DNA of 64,000 bases, taken from positions 186,001-250,000 of the forward strand of contig CAVQVG010000003.1 in the NCBI GenBank assembly GCA_963717125.1, in the 5' to 3' direction. This DNA comes from RYN-230 sp963717125. Lineage in GTDB: Bacteria > Actinomycetota > Actinomycetes > Streptosporangiales > Streptosporangiaceae. The notes under the pieces are model-generated. The model was not told where the DNA came from. It ran no database searches and worked only from the letters and a program-made list of their open reading frames with translations. The position numbers and the translations under genes were made by a program. Below are positions 45,284 through 54,601 of the stretch, in pieces (positions within the stretch are counted from its first letter, which is position 1; every line of letters begins with the position of its first letter).

Positions 45284-46638
45284 GGCCTCGGCATAGTGGC
45301 GTGGTGTCCGTTTTCATGAGGGATTGAGTCCGAGGATCGCCAGGGGACGGGCGGCGCTGCGGGCGTGGTGACGGCAGGCGGCGGCGATGCTGTGGTGCCC
45401 GGCCTGGCGCAGCAGGGTGATGGCCAGGTTCCGCAAGGTCGCCATGACCTGGGGGCCGTTGCGGGTGCGGACCTGGGAGGCGTCTTCTGCGTAGGTGACG
45501 TCGCGGATGTGGTGCAGGGCCTCGATCTGCCAGTGCCCGCGGATCCATCCGGCTGGCTCGGCGGGGGTGGCCTGGCCGAAGGCCAGGCTGGTGATGGCGT
45601 AGACGGTGATCGTCTTCCATTTCCCGCCGGGCAGCGGCCGGGTCCGCCGGGTGACTCTGAGGGCTTGCGCGGCGTGCGGGAAGGCTAGCCCGGCGGTGAC
45701 GGTGACGGCCTGCAGGGTGCGGTGCTCCTGGCGGCCGTGGCCGCGGTTGCGGCTGGCGGCGGCGGCCGGGACGGTCTTCCACGGCAGTTTCCGAAGCTGG
45801 GCGTGCAGGCCGGGCTGGTTGCCCTTCACGACCAGGATGTAGTCCGCTTTCATGCTGGTGACCAGGAACTCGGCATGCTCGCGCTGGGTATGCAGGGCAT
45901 CGGCGGTTACGACCCAGCCTTCCAGGTCCAGCGGCCGCAGCAGCGGCGCGAACCGGGTGATCTCATTGGTCTTGCCCTCCACTGGCGTCTGCGCGAGGAC
46001 GGTCCGGGCCTGCTGGTCGATGGCGGCCAGCAGGTGCGCGGCCTGGCCGTCGGCGGCGGAGTGCCGGGTGCCGCGCAGGGCCTTGCCGTCTACGGCCACC
46101 GCGCGCCGCCCGGTGGCAGCAGGCGGGCTGGCCAGCCAGGACGTAATGGCGGCTTCGAGCTGGCCAGCGCTGACCGACTCCAGGACCCGGCGGATGGTCG
46201 CCTCGCCCGGCGGCTGGAACCGGCGTTGCAGCGGGTCGAAGCGGATGCCCAGCGCGGCCAGCACTCCCGGCGGGGCGTCAGCCACCCACTCGCCGATCGC
46301 CGTCAGCGACCGCGCACCCGCCAGGACGGCAGCCACGGAGGCCAGCAGGACCGAGGCCAGCGAGTGGCGGATGCCGCGCGGGTCACGCGGGTCCGGCACC
46401 GCCGACAGGAATTCCCGCAGGCCAGGGCACCCGGCGGGCCGCAGCTGACTCCCCGGAGCACCCGCAAGGTGCTCCAGGGCAGGACAGATCAGGGATGATG
46501 ACAGGGCAGGCACGGTCTTCCGTCACGATCATGGGACTCGACACCCACATGATCTTGGAAACCGTGCCTGTTCCACGTTCACCACGCCGAACTGCCCATC
46601 ACCCCATCAACCGGTCATCACGCCACTATGCCGAGGCC
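45284..46638. mobile_element. ISAs1-family insertion sequence
   Basis: About 1.35 kb with imperfect terminal inverted repeats beginning ggcctcggcatagtggcgtg (45284 on plus and complementary to 46638). It encloses one minus-strand transposase. No clear target-site duplication is visible at the chosen ends. A relic of a second copy lies about 1.2 kb to the left. Confidence 0.85.
45314..46513 (-). CDS. ISAs1-family transposase
   Basis: 399 residues. The DDE-type domain is recognisable by RRAVAVDGKALRGTRHSA (first Asp), EGWVVTADALHTQREHAEFL (second Asp), DYILVVKGNQPGLHAQL and the late GHWQIEALHHIRDVTYAEDA (Glu). The N-terminal SAVPDPRDPRGIRHSLASVL is the usual DUF4158-like lead. The gene appears intact, so the element may be active. 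Start ATG 46513; ends just inside the left terminal repeat. Confidence 0.93.
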   Translation of the reverse strand: MPALSSSLICPALEHLAGAPGSQLRPAGCPGLREFLSAVPDPRDPRGIRHSLASVLLASVAAVLAGARSLTAIGEWVADAPPGVLAALGIRFDPLQRRFQPPGEATIRRVLESVSAGQLEAAITSWLASPPAATGRRAVAVDGKALRGTRHSAADGQAAHLLAAIDQQARTVLAQTPVEGKTNEITRFAPLLRPLDLEGWVVTADALHTQREHAEFLVTSMKADYILVVKGNQPGLHAQLRKLPWKTVPAAAASRNRGHGRQEHRTLQAVTVTAGLAFPHAAQALRVTRRTRPLPGGKWKTITVYAITSLAFGQATPAEPAGWIRGHWQIEALHHIRDVTYAEDASQVRTRNGPQVMATLRNLAITLLRQAGHHSIAAACRHHARSAARPLAILGLNPS

Positions 46639-46689
46639 GTGGGTCGCGGAGGGCGAGCAACGCGGTGATGGTGCGGGCGCCCCCCAGTG

Positions 46690-46863
46690 GGACGCACTAG
46701 CGCGGGTTCTGCCGGATTTGTCGATGAGCTTCTTGCCGCGGAGCTTGCGCAGGTCGCAGGCTGCCTGCCGGGTGTTGTTGTCGTCATGTTGGGTCAGGTG
46801 CCGGACCTCGGCGGAGAATTCGGCTGCGGTGAACCCGCCGGGTGCCGCGGTCAGGGCCAGCAT
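46690..46863 (-). pseudogene. winged-helix domain fragment next to the ISAs1 element
   Basis: The minus-strand reading APGGFTAAEFSAEVRHLTQ, then NNTRQAACDLRKLRGKKLID looks like the end of a winged-helix protein, but it loses coherence after KSGRTR near 46690, about 50 nt from the IS end. I cannot name the parent family. Confidence 0.4.
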
Positions 46864-47250
46864 CGCGGCAGCGGCAGCTAATCGAGCACCCCGTCGGGGA
46901 GGAACCCGGTGTCGGCGCAGGCCTCAGAGGCTGACATGCCCAGCCAGCACGTCGTTGATGCTCACCACGCTCGCATCACACAAGCGTGCACCGCGAGGGT
47001 CGGCTTGTCCGGCCGGAGCTCACAGACCTCAGCCAACGCTGGGAGCGGCTGGGGCCTGCCCCTCCCACTAATCACCGGATCTGAAGGCCCGGTGAGATCT
47101 CCGACAGCTGGCAGCCTAGTATGGTCCTAGAAGAGGACTCGAGGGGGGTGCGCTGCTCGCCGCTCTGAACGGCGGTCAAGTTTCGAGTCGGGTGGCGTGC
47201 GCGGCCGGTCACGTACCGGCGGCAGCCGTGCCAGCGGCGCGGCTCTCCCA

Positions 47251-48756
47251 ATGGAAAGGATGCCTCCTGGGCGCATGAGCGAGTTTGCTGCCGGAGAGCC
47301 GGTGGGGCCGACGGAGCAGCCGGTGGGGCCGACGGAGCAGCCGGTGGGGCCGACGGAGCAGCCGGTGGGGCCGACGGAGCAGCCGGTGGGGCCGACGGAG
47401 CTTGCGGTGCAGCCCTCGGAACTGCCGGTAGCGGCCTCGAAACTGGTGCAGGTCCCGAAACTGCTGATGCAGCCCTCGGAACTGCGGCGACTCCTCACGA
47501 CCTTCGGCTACTTGGCGGCCAAGCAGGGAGCCACGGCGGTACTGGGCCTCGTCTACTGGGCCGTCGCCACGCATATGTTCTCGGCGCGAGATGTGGGTCT
47601 GGCGGCCGCCGCGTCCTCGACCGCACTCTTTCTCGCAGCGATCGGTGCTCTCGGGATTCCGCTCCTCCTGCTGGCCGAGCTCGAATCCGTACCGGCACCG
47701 GCCCGCCGTGTCACGTTCAGCACTGGGATGTACATCTCGTCCTTGACTGTACTGATCCTTTCGTTGGGCACCCTGACCCTCTCCCCCTTTCTGGGCGCCA
47801 GCCTGAGGATCATCGGTGCCGACCCGACAATGGCCGCCCTCTTCGTGATCGGATCAGTGGCGACAATGGCCGCGCTCACTTTCAGCAACGCGGCAATTGG
47901 ATTGCACCGGGGCTCGGCCCAGCTGTGGCAAGGCGGCCTGGCCTCCGCGCTGAAGCTGGCTGTCGTGGGTATTCTCGTCCTCGTCGGGATCAGAACAGCC
48001 CCTGGCCTGCTGTTTGCCTGGGCACTGGCGCTGGTCGTGTCGCTCGTCGTATGTATGTCGATGCTTCGGCTCGAACCGACCCCAGCTGGCGAAGGGAACA
48101 TCAGCCATCGGGTGGCCCTCGCGCGCCGCTACGGCGCGCTCTCCCTCAAGCACCACATCCTCAATCTGTCGATCAATTCCGTCTTCTACATTGTTGGGGT
48201 GATTGCGGCTCTCGTGCTCCTTCCACGGCAACTGGCCTACTTCACAGTCGCATTCCTGTTGGAGTCCACCGCAATGGTGATCCCGTACCTGCTGGCGCTG
48301 TCGCTGTTCGCCGAGATATCAGGCGACCAGAGCCTCCTCCACCGCCACGTCCGCCGGACACTCCCCCTCGGAATGGCCCTGTGTGGCGGGATTGTGGTCG
48401 TCGCCCAGGTGGCAGCTCCCTTCGCCCTGCGCATCTTCGGCCCCGCCTACGCCATGAACGGGACCACTGCATTGCGCCTTCTCGTCCTGGTGGGCCCTGC
48501 CTACGTGATCAAGGACCACTACGTGGCGATCCGCCGTGCGCAGGGCCGTCTGGGCCATGCGGCCAAAGTGATGGCGGCAGGCACCTCCGCAGAAGCGGCC
48601 GGCGCGGCGTTGGGTGGAACCATCGGGGGCATCACGGGCCTCTGCATCGGATGGGCCGTTACCGTCTCGTGTGAGGCCGTCGTCTTGCTGCCCGCGGTAA
48701 TTCGGGTTTTCCACCGGGACCCCGGGGCCGAACCCGTTCCCGGTGGGTTGCGGTGA
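47251..48756 (+). CDS. MOP-superfamily polysaccharide flippase (Wzx-like) with N-terminal repeat
   Basis: About 501 residues. A polytopic membrane domain of 12-14 helices begins near TTFGYLAAKQGATAVLGLVY and resembles Wzx/oligosaccharide flippases that move undecaprenyl-linked units outward. The N-terminus is unusual: PVGPTEQ repeated five times, then PSELPVAASKL and similar Pro/Ser/Leu-rich units, all cytoplasmic. Starts at 47197, 47251 and 47275 are possible. The gene follows a ~600-bp gap and precedes the sulfotransferase gene. A second flippase lies at 60390-61757. Confidence 0.82.
   Translation: MERMPPGRMSEFAAGEPVGPTEQPVGPTEQPVGPTEQPVGPTEQPVGPTELAVQPSELPVAASKLVQVPKLLMQPSELRRLLTTFGYLAAKQGATAVLGLVYWAVATHMFSARDVGLAAAASSTALFLAAIGALGIPLLLLAELESVPAPARRVTFSTGMYISSLTVLILSLGTLTLSPFLGASLRIIGADPTMAALFVIGSVATMAALTFSNAAIGLHRGSAQLWQGGLASALKLAVVGILVLVGIRTAPGLLFAWALALVVSLVVCMSMLRLEPTPAGEGNISHRVALARRYGALSLKHHILNLSINSVFYIVGVIAALVLLPRQLAYFTVAFLLESTAMVIPYLLALSLFAEISGDQSLLHRHVRRTLPLGMALCGGIVVVAQVAAPFALRIFGPAYAMNGTTALRLLVLVGPAYVIKDHYVAIRRAQGRLGHAAKVMAAGTSAEAAGAALGGTIGGITGLCIGWAVTVSCEAVVLLPAVIRVFHRDPGAEPVPGGLR
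47299..47403. repeat. five in-frame copies of a 21-bp unit
   Basis: ccggtggggccgacggagca(g) repeats at 47299, 47320, 47341, 47362 and 47383, encoding PVGPTEQ in the flippase N-terminus. The copies are essentially identical, so the array is young or under conversion. Confidence 0.95.
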
Positions 48757-49001
48757 GCAAGCGCATGCAGAGAGGCACAAGCTAGGTCGCATCCAGCGGG
48801 ATCTGCCAGCACACGATGGTTGCTGCTCCTGGTTGGGCGAACCACGATCCGTACGTGGTCGGGCCGATGCTCCTCCCTAAACGGCCGGATCATCAGGTAA
48901 CCTGTATCGACGATCGCCATCGGGGGCGGCGTTCTAGGTCAGGTGCGCCCGTGCTTTCGCGGCTGACGGCATGGGCGGCATAGAGGGGGCAGTCCGAACT
49001 G

Positions 49002-49874
49002 GTGACTCACTCATCTCCCGAGCTTCTCCCGTCTCGCCACAGGGACCGAGATCAAGAACCTCTGTTCAGACGCAGAGCGCGGGCGTTGGTCAAGCGTTCG
49101 GCCCGCTCGATCGTCCGGGCGCGCCCCGATGAACGCCGCGTCGTTTTGATCTTCGGATGCCAGCGGTCAGGGACTACGATGCTCCAGCAGACCTTCCTGG
49201 ATCGATCCTGGCGAGTAGTCATCCTCGAGGAACACGATCGCTATCTCGTGGGACCCGGACATGGACCCGAGGAGACCACCTGGCAGGAATACTCCACCGT
49301 ACTGCGACGAATCCGCCGTCTCCCCTTCGAGGTCGTGGCAGCCAAACCGCTGGTGGAGAGCGCTTCAGCCACTGCACTCATGGATGCCGCCGGCGCGGTG
49401 AAGGCAGTCTGGATGATACGCCATTATCCGGAGGTCGCGCGGTCCAATATGAATCGATTCGGTATGGACAACCCTTACCGGGATCTGGAGCCGATTCGTT
49501 CCCGGGACGCGCTGGACTGGCGATACAGAGGTATGAGCGAACAGACGTGGGAGACGGTCACCGCCTTGTTGAACCGAAGGCTTACGCCATTCGACGCGGC
49601 CGCGCTCTTCTGGTGGACTCGCAACCAGCTCTATTTCGACCAGCGCCTCTGGGAGGACGACCGGATCCGGATTCTCCGTTACGAGCGAGCGTGCAAGCAG
49701 CCCGACGACGTGATCCAATCCCTTTCCGACTACATCGGACTAGCGCTTCCCCTTGGCCCTATAGCCTCGCGGGTAAGGGGCCAGCCCTCTCCGGAGACCA
49801 GAGAACTCGATCCGGACGTCAACCAACTTTGCAAGAAGCTGTGGGATTCATTCGAAGGCTGTCCGGAACTATAG
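49002..49874 (+). CDS. sulfotransferase (PAPS-dependent)
   Basis: 290 residues. The 5'-phosphosulfate loop FGCQRSGTTMLQQTF and the 3'-phosphate region IRHYPEVARSNMNRFGMDNP are in the order expected of PAPS sulfotransferases. The C-terminal part has RILRYERACKQPDDVIQSLS, typical of the family. It is probably cytoplasmic and transfers sulfate to a sugar hydroxyl. Surrounded by a flippase and a NodB deacetylase, it likely sulfates a glycan precursor. GTG 49002 is the start. Confidence 0.85.
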   Translation: MTHSSPELLPSRHRDRDQEPLFRRRARALVKRSARSIVRARPDERRVVLIFGCQRSGTTMLQQTFLDRSWRVVILEEHDRYLVGPGHGPEETTWQEYSTVLRRIRRLPFEVVAAKPLVESASATALMDAAGAVKAVWMIRHYPEVARSNMNRFGMDNPYRDLEPIRSRDALDWRYRGMSEQTWETVTALLNRRLTPFDAAALFWWTRNQLYFDQRLWEDDRIRILRYERACKQPDDVIQSLSDYIGLALPLGPIASRVRGQPSPETRELDPDVNQLCKKLWDSFEGCPEL

Positions 49875-49941
49875 AGCGCCCCAAACGGTGTTTGGAGTCA
49901 ACTCCTCAGACGGGCGCGTTGACCAGTAGGGTGTCCTTACG

Positions 49942-50850
49942 ATGAGGCGCAACGGAACGCTCATTCTCTGCTACCACCGGATTGCGGAAGGCGTCGAGGA
50001 CCCCTTCAATCTCTGCGTACGCCCCGGCAATTTTGCCGCCCACCTCGAGGAGATGTCGAGGGCACGGGAACCGTCGACGCTCGCCGATGTATCGGTTCCG
50101 TCGCGTCGGCCCAGGGTGGTCGTGACCCTTGATGACGGCTATCGCGACAACCTGACCAACGCGCTGCCCATCGCCGAATCCAAGGGCGTACCGATCACCG
50201 TCTTCGTGACCAGCGGCATCGTGGGAAACCACAACGGTCTCTGGTGGGACCGCCTAGGAACGCTGTTGCGCTCGCGGCCACCGCACGTGAGGGAGATCGA
50301 TCTGCCGGTCGGCGGCCGGAACGTCCGCCTCCCACTCGGTTCGTCCGGGATGAGGGCAGACCTGGGTTCGGTCCGCCGCCACCTGCTGCCGCTTCGGGTG
50401 ACGGAGATCGAACGGGCACTCGACGCCGTCTCGGAGCAATGGCAGGTAGGTTCCGCCCCCCCGCCTGACGCCGGAACGCTCACCCCGGAGGACCTCCTCC
50501 AACTCGCGGCCAGCGACACCGCGACGATCGGCGCCCACACGGTCGATCACGTACGACTTCGGGGTCGTCCGGCACGGGAGCAGCAGGACACCGTCTGTGG
50601 CTCCAAGAGGGAGCTGGAGCAGGCGATCGGCCGGGCCGTGTCGCACTTCGCGTATCCATTTGGCCGCCGCGGCGACTTCGACGAATGCTCGGTCGACGCC
50701 GTGCGTTCGGCTGCGTTTGACACCGCGTGCACCACCCTCCCCGGAACGGCCCGTCCCTCGACCGATCCCTACCGTCTCCCTCGACGCCTGGTCATGGACT
50801 GGGGACGGGTTCGTTTCAGAGTCCAGATGCAACGATGGAAACTTGGGTGA
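49942..50850 (+). CDS. polysaccharide deacetylase (NodB homology), copy 2
   Basis: 302 residues: LILCYHRIAEG, motif 1 VVVTLDDGYRDNLTNALPIA, metal His pair in IGAHTVDHVRL, and motif 3 HFAYPFGRRGDF. A ~100-residue insertion between motifs 1 and 2 (LWWDRLGTLLRSRPPHVREI) is the type seen in actinobacterial surface-glycan deacetylases. No signal peptide is seen. It lies 67 nt after the sulfotransferase gene and is likely co-transcribed. Deacetylation could expose an amino group for sulfation, an inference from the pairing. Confidence 0.88.
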   Translation: MRRNGTLILCYHRIAEGVEDPFNLCVRPGNFAAHLEEMSRAREPSTLADVSVPSRRPRVVVTLDDGYRDNLTNALPIAESKGVPITVFVTSGIVGNHNGLWWDRLGTLLRSRPPHVREIDLPVGGRNVRLPLGSSGMRADLGSVRRHLLPLRVTEIERALDAVSEQWQVGSAPPPDAGTLTPEDLLQLAASDTATIGAHTVDHVRLRGRPAREQQDTVCGSKRELEQAIGRAVSHFAYPFGRRGDFDECSVDAVRSAAFDTACTTLPGTARPSTDPYRLPRRLVMDWGRVRFRVQMQRWKLG

Positions 50851-51148
50851 ACGACGTCACCCCGCCGCGCTGATTGGCAAACCTATACAGGAGGGAGCAC
50901 GAACCCGCAGCTAGGCCGAGGCCGTCAGCGAAGCGTGAACACCGGCTATATCCGGCATCACGGCACCATTGCGGACTCCGTAACGAGTGCGGGACCGCGC
51001 CTCGCGGGCAGGCTCAGGATTACGTCTTCGCGTCTCGAGGCCTGGACGGCGGTCACCCGCTGTCGCGGAGCCGTCCGGGGAGCGGGAACTGAACCAGTTG
51101 GGGATGGCGTCCGGAAGAGGGAGATGCCCGTGTGCGGGAGATCGGCGC

Positions 51149-51382
51149 TCACCAGCACCAGCCGGCAGCCGTGAGCATGACGATCATTCCCAGGAACCAC
51201 CGGTAGCTGACCATCCAGTAAGCGTCCTGAAGCGGCCAAGAGATCCGCTCGCCCGGGTAACCCTCGGCGATGTCCCGCGCGAAATGGAGCACCAGCCCGG
51301 TCGCCACCCCGGCCAGCACGGTCCGGGGCCTACGGCTGGCCGCACGGCGACGAACACGGCCACGGTGTCAACGGCGGCCCAA
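51149..51382 (-). pseudogene. YdjM-like membrane hydrolase, C-terminal part cut by IS21
   Basis: The minus strand reads TVLAGVATGLVLHFARDIAE, then ISWPLQDAYWMVSYRWFLGM and a stop at 51149, the end of a YdjM/DUF457-type membrane protein. Its N-terminal part lies on the far side of the IS21 element (53530-53755). Additional stops and frame breaks are present. Confidence 0.7.
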
Positions 51383-51439
51383 TGTGGACCCGGTTGCGGC
51401 GGTTGAAAATGGACCCACCCTGGTTGTGGTTGGTGTCTT

Positions 51440-52240
51440 CTAGTCGTTGGTGCTGGCCGCGGGGACGCGGCCGAGGTCTCTGTCTTTGAGGCGGTAGCTG
51501 TCTCCCTTGAGCGCGATGACTTCGGCGTGGTGGACGAGGCGGTCGATCATGGCGGCGGCGACGGTGTCGTCGCCGAAGACCTCGCCCCAGCGGCCGAAGG
51601 GCTTGTTGCTGGTGACGATCAGCGAGGCTCGCTCGTAGCGGGAGCTGACGAGCTGGAAGAACAGGTTGGCGGCCTCGGCCTCGAACGGGATGTAGCCAAC
51701 CTCGTCGACGATGAGCAGCGGGACACGGCCGAGCTTGATGAGTTCGGCCTGGAGCGTGCCGCCGTGGTGGGCGTCGGCGAGGCGGGCGACCCATTGGGCA
51801 GCGGTCGCGAAGGCGACCCGGTGCCCGGCCTGGCAGGCCCGGATGCCCAGCCCGGTGGACAGGTGGGTTTTGCCGGTGCCGGGCGGGCCGAGGAACACGA
51901 CGTTGTCTTTCGCGGTGACGAAGTCCAGGGTGCCCAGGTGGGTGATGGCCTCGCGTTTGAGGGACCGCTGGTGGTCGAAGTCGAAGTCCTCCAGGCTCTT
52001 GCGGGCGGGGAACCGGGCCGCGCGGATGCGGCCTTCGCCGCCATGGGATTCGCGGGCGGCGACCTCGCGCTGCAGGCACGCGGCGAGGAACTCCTCATGC
52101 GTCCACGATTCGGCCCGGGCCCGCTCGGCGAGCCGGTCTACCGCACCGGCCAGTGACGGGGCCTTGAGCGCGCGGGCGAGGTAGGCGATCTCGGAGGACA
52201 CATTCCGGCCCGGCGACGTGCTGGCTGCGCGGGCGGCCAT
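51440..52240 (-). CDS. istB: IS21 helper ATPase IstB
   Basis: 266 residues. The AAA+ motifs are clear: VVFLGPPGTGKTHLSTGLGI (Walker A), PLLIVDEVGYIPFE (Walker B), LIVTSNKPFGRWGEVFGDD and the arginine region MIDRLVHHAEVIALKG. It is the DnaC-like partner needed for transposition. ATG 52240 overlaps the istA stop (TGATG). Confidence 0.95.
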   Translation of the reverse strand: MAARAASTSPGRNVSSEIAYLARALKAPSLAGAVDRLAERARAESWTHEEFLAACLQREVAARESHGGEGRIRAARFPARKSLEDFDFDHQRSLKREAITHLGTLDFVTAKDNVVFLGPPGTGKTHLSTGLGIRACQAGHRVAFATAAQWVARLADAHHGGTLQAELIKLGRVPLLIVDEVGYIPFEAEAANLFFQLVSSRYERASLIVTSNKPFGRWGEVFGDDTVAAAMIDRLVHHAEVIALKGDSYRLKDRDLGRVPAASTND

Positions 52241-53472
52241 CACGCTGCTCCCTGGTCGCCGGCGGTGCCGAGGATCCGGTCGTAGTCCGACAGGGCCCGC
52301 TGCTGCACGGGAGTGTCGGCCGGGCGGGCGGTGATCAGCCGGCGCGTCTGGCGCGGCGCCGCCGCGGCGGCGGCGTGAGCCGGGTCGGTGATGCTCTGAT
52401 GAGCTGCCCAGCACCGCGGATGCCGGGCGACCAGGCGGTCCTGGCAGGTCACCGTCACTTCCTCCAGACCCGCGGCCACCTCGACCGTGCGGCCGATCAC
52501 CGACGGGTGCACCGAGTAGTCGTTGGCGTCCACCCGGACGTAGTGGTCGCGGGGCAGCCGGGTGCTGATCCGCCATCCGGTAACCGGGGCGACCGGCGGC
52601 AGCCCGAGCATTGCAGCCCGGTCGGCGTCCCACCGGTCCGTGGGACGGCACCCCAGCATCCGGTGCTGGCGGGTGTTAGCCCGGATCAGCCAGCCCGCCA
52701 GCTGGGCGTTGAAGTCCGCCGGGCCGGCGAAATGGCGGCCAGGAAGGAACGATGTCTCCAGATAGCCATTGGCTCGCTCGACCAGGCCCTTGGCTTCGGG
52801 GTCACGCGGCCGGCACTGGATCACCGTGATCCCCAGCGTCCCCCGGAAGCCGTTCATGGCCTCGGTCAGCACCGGCTTCCCGCCACGCCACTGCCCGACC
52901 GCGGACTCGTTATCCCAGACCAGCGACCGCGGCACCGCACCCAGCCCGCTGATTAGCGCCCAGTGCCCGGCCAGCAGATCCGGGGCCTGCCGCGATGGGA
53001 TCATCCGCGCCGTCATCACCCGCGAGTACCCGGCCACCATCACCAGCACCGGCGGACGCCCCGCCTGCCCGGCTCCCAGCGGCACGTCCACCGGCGGGAA
53101 CCACAGATCACACTGCGCCAGCTCACCGGGCCGATACGCCGTCCGGGACGCCGGATCCAGCGGCATGAACAGTGGCCTCAACTCCCGGACCCGGTCCTTC
53201 AGCACCGTCAGACCCCGCTGCCAGCTGATCCGCTCCGCGATCACCGGCACCGGCATATCCGGCCACTCCGCCAGCAGCCCCCGGATCTGCGGCTCAACCG
53301 CATCCACCACAGAACCTTTCAGCGGCCGCACGTACTTCGGCGGCCCCTCCGCCGCCAGCGCCCGCCGCACAGTGTTCCGGCCCAGCCCCAGCTTCCGGGC
53401 AATCGCCCGCACCGGCATGCCCTCCGCCCGGTGCAGCCGCCGTATCTCCGCCCAGTCCTCCACGTTGATCAC
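52240..53472 (-). CDS. istA: IS21 transposase IstA
   Basis: About 410 residues. An N-terminal helix-turn-helix (VRAIARKLGLGRNTVRRALA) is followed by an RNase-H-like DDE domain: AQCDLWFPP (first Asp), SLVWDNESAVGQ (second Asp) and DPEAKGLVERANGYLETSFL (Glu). The gene is intact. GTG 53472 gives the usual N-terminus; TTG 53478 is also open. Confidence 0.95.
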   Translation of the reverse strand: MINVEDWAEIRRLHRAEGMPVRAIARKLGLGRNTVRRALAAEGPPKYVRPLKGSVVDAVEPQIRGLLAEWPDMPVPVIAERISWQRGLTVLKDRVRELRPLFMPLDPASRTAYRPGELAQCDLWFPPVDVPLGAGQAGRPPVLVMVAGYSRVMTARMIPSRQAPDLLAGHWALISGLGAVPRSLVWDNESAVGQWRGGKPVLTEAMNGFRGTLGITVIQCRPRDPEAKGLVERANGYLETSFLPGRHFAGPADFNAQLAGWLIRANTRQHRMLGCRPTDRWDADRAAMLGLPPVAPVTGWRISTRLPRDHYVRVDANDYSVHPSVIGRTVEVAAGLEEVTVTCQDRLVARHPRCWAAHQSITDPAHAAAAAAPRQTRRLITARPADTPVQQRALSDYDRILGTAGDQGAA

Positions 53473-53529
53473 TCCCAAGTATCAGGGAGTGGGTCCATTT
53501 TCAGCCGCCCGCACCGGACCAGCATTCAC

Positions 53530-53755
53530 CCGTCGACGACACACGGTGGACAGCGAATGCGGGACCGGGCGCCCAGCCTCTTTCCCTAGCAGCCCGAGAT
53601 ACAGCGGTATGTGATCCACATCGATGGCGACCGATGCGATGAGCGCCGCGACATAAAGCGGCGCGTCGCGTCGATGAAGCACGCCAGGACGAGTGGGCCC
53701 AGCGCCGCAGTGCACAGATGGGCGACCTCATCGACAGGCCGGTGCGCTGAGCCAG
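53530..53755 (-). pseudogene. YdjM-like membrane hydrolase, N-terminal part cut by IS21
   Basis: Pieces in two minus-strand frames give AHRPVDEVAHLCTAALGPLV, then PLYVAALIASVAIDVDHIPL and GRPVPHSLSTV. The DxDH and HS elements are the metal-site signature of YdjM-type membrane hydrolases. The gene shows a frameshift near 53665 as well as the IS insertion. Confidence 0.7.
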
Positions 53756-54084
53756 TAGGTGCCGGAGCCGGAGCCGGTGCGGGTGAAGAAACTCTCATTC
53801 AGTGGTGCCCGGGTTGTCAACGGCCAAGTTACTTCCTCATGGCCATGGACACGGGTCGGCCAGTGCAAGATTAAGCTGTCCGGACTCAGCCGGAGGATCC
53901 GAGGCCGCTGCCACCAGCGCGGCGGAGCCCAGCGTCGGCATCCACACAGCGCGCACTCGGTGCCATAGCGGTAGTGCGAGTGGGCGTCTCGGTCGTGCCC
54001 GCACCAGCATTGCAGTGGTCGCCGCCCCGCTTTCATAGCATGCCCGCCGGCCCGCCGGAACTCAGCTGGAGTTGCCTGCTTCAT
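53728..54084 (-). CDS. small protein with a Cys/His cluster, unknown function
   Basis: 118 residues or 102 from an internal ATG at 54036. A probable zinc site is visible (CWCGHDRDAHSHYR, then CALCGCRRW). The remaining C-terminal half looks irregular (LILHWPTRVHGHEEVTWPLT). It overlaps the upstream end of the YdjM relic by a few bases. The Cys/His cluster resembles short actinobacterial hypothetical proteins, but I cannot assign a function, and it may be decaying. Confidence 0.45.
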   Translation of the reverse strand: MKQATPAEFRRAGGHAMKAGRRPLQCWCGHDRDAHSHYRYGTECALCGCRRWAPPRWWQRPRILRLSPDSLILHWPTRVHGHEEVTWPLTTRAPLNESFFTRTGSGSGTYWLSAPACR

Positions 54085-54601
54085 TACTCTCTTGCTCGAT
54101 CATGCGGCAACGCACGCAGATCCGAAAGGTTTCCAGCTGACGCTCACCCGCGACGGATGGACTGACCCGCCCACGCCCTGAACAGGCCTGAGTCATCTTG
54201 ACCCAGGCCTGGGGACCCGTATCATGGGCCGGCCCGGCCAAGTTAATGTTCGGCTGCCGCTACGTAAATCAGCCTCTGGATTACTCAGGCCAATACGGCA
54301 TGGGCTACCTCAAACGTATGAGCCGCTGCCCGAATTGTCGGGAAGACGAAGCTTCTGTGTTAGCCCGGGTGACCAAGGCACAACGGCTTTGCAGCCAAGG
54401 GCGTGAGTACCTGTGCTCAGCCGATTAGGTTAGTGAATTCCATCCTTACGCTGCGCGGCTACCTGTTGTAACCTAACTGCGTATCCAAGCTCGATTACAA
54501 AAGGTAATTGACCAACTGCGCTTGGTTACCAGAGCCACCCGCACGGGGGGTGCGGCGTGCTTGGAATAGGTGGGCCGCAGGTGAACGGGGGGGATCACTG
54601 C
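54085..54601. other. upstream region of the DPM1-like gene, partly duplicated
   Basis: About 515 bp. The motif acctcaaacgtat[g/a]agccgctgcc at ~54308 recurs at ~57538, upstream of the paralogous gene. The end holds a CCGCAC...GTGCGG hairpin (54539-54555) and a G7 run 8 nt before the ATG. Confidence 0.55.

Larger units (their letters stand above)
51383..53524. mobile_element. IS21-family insertion sequence
   Basis: About 2.14 kb with TG...CA ends. The inner parts of the inverted ends share ttgaaaatggaccca (51403 on) and its complement near 53491; outer 22 nt match at 14 positions. It carries istA and istB and splits a YdjM-like gene. No clear target duplication is seen. Confidence 0.85.

Noticed and set aside
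50851..51148. Open frames between the deacetylase and the YdjM relic
   Set aside because: Short, no domain, inconsistent composition; best read as decayed spacer.
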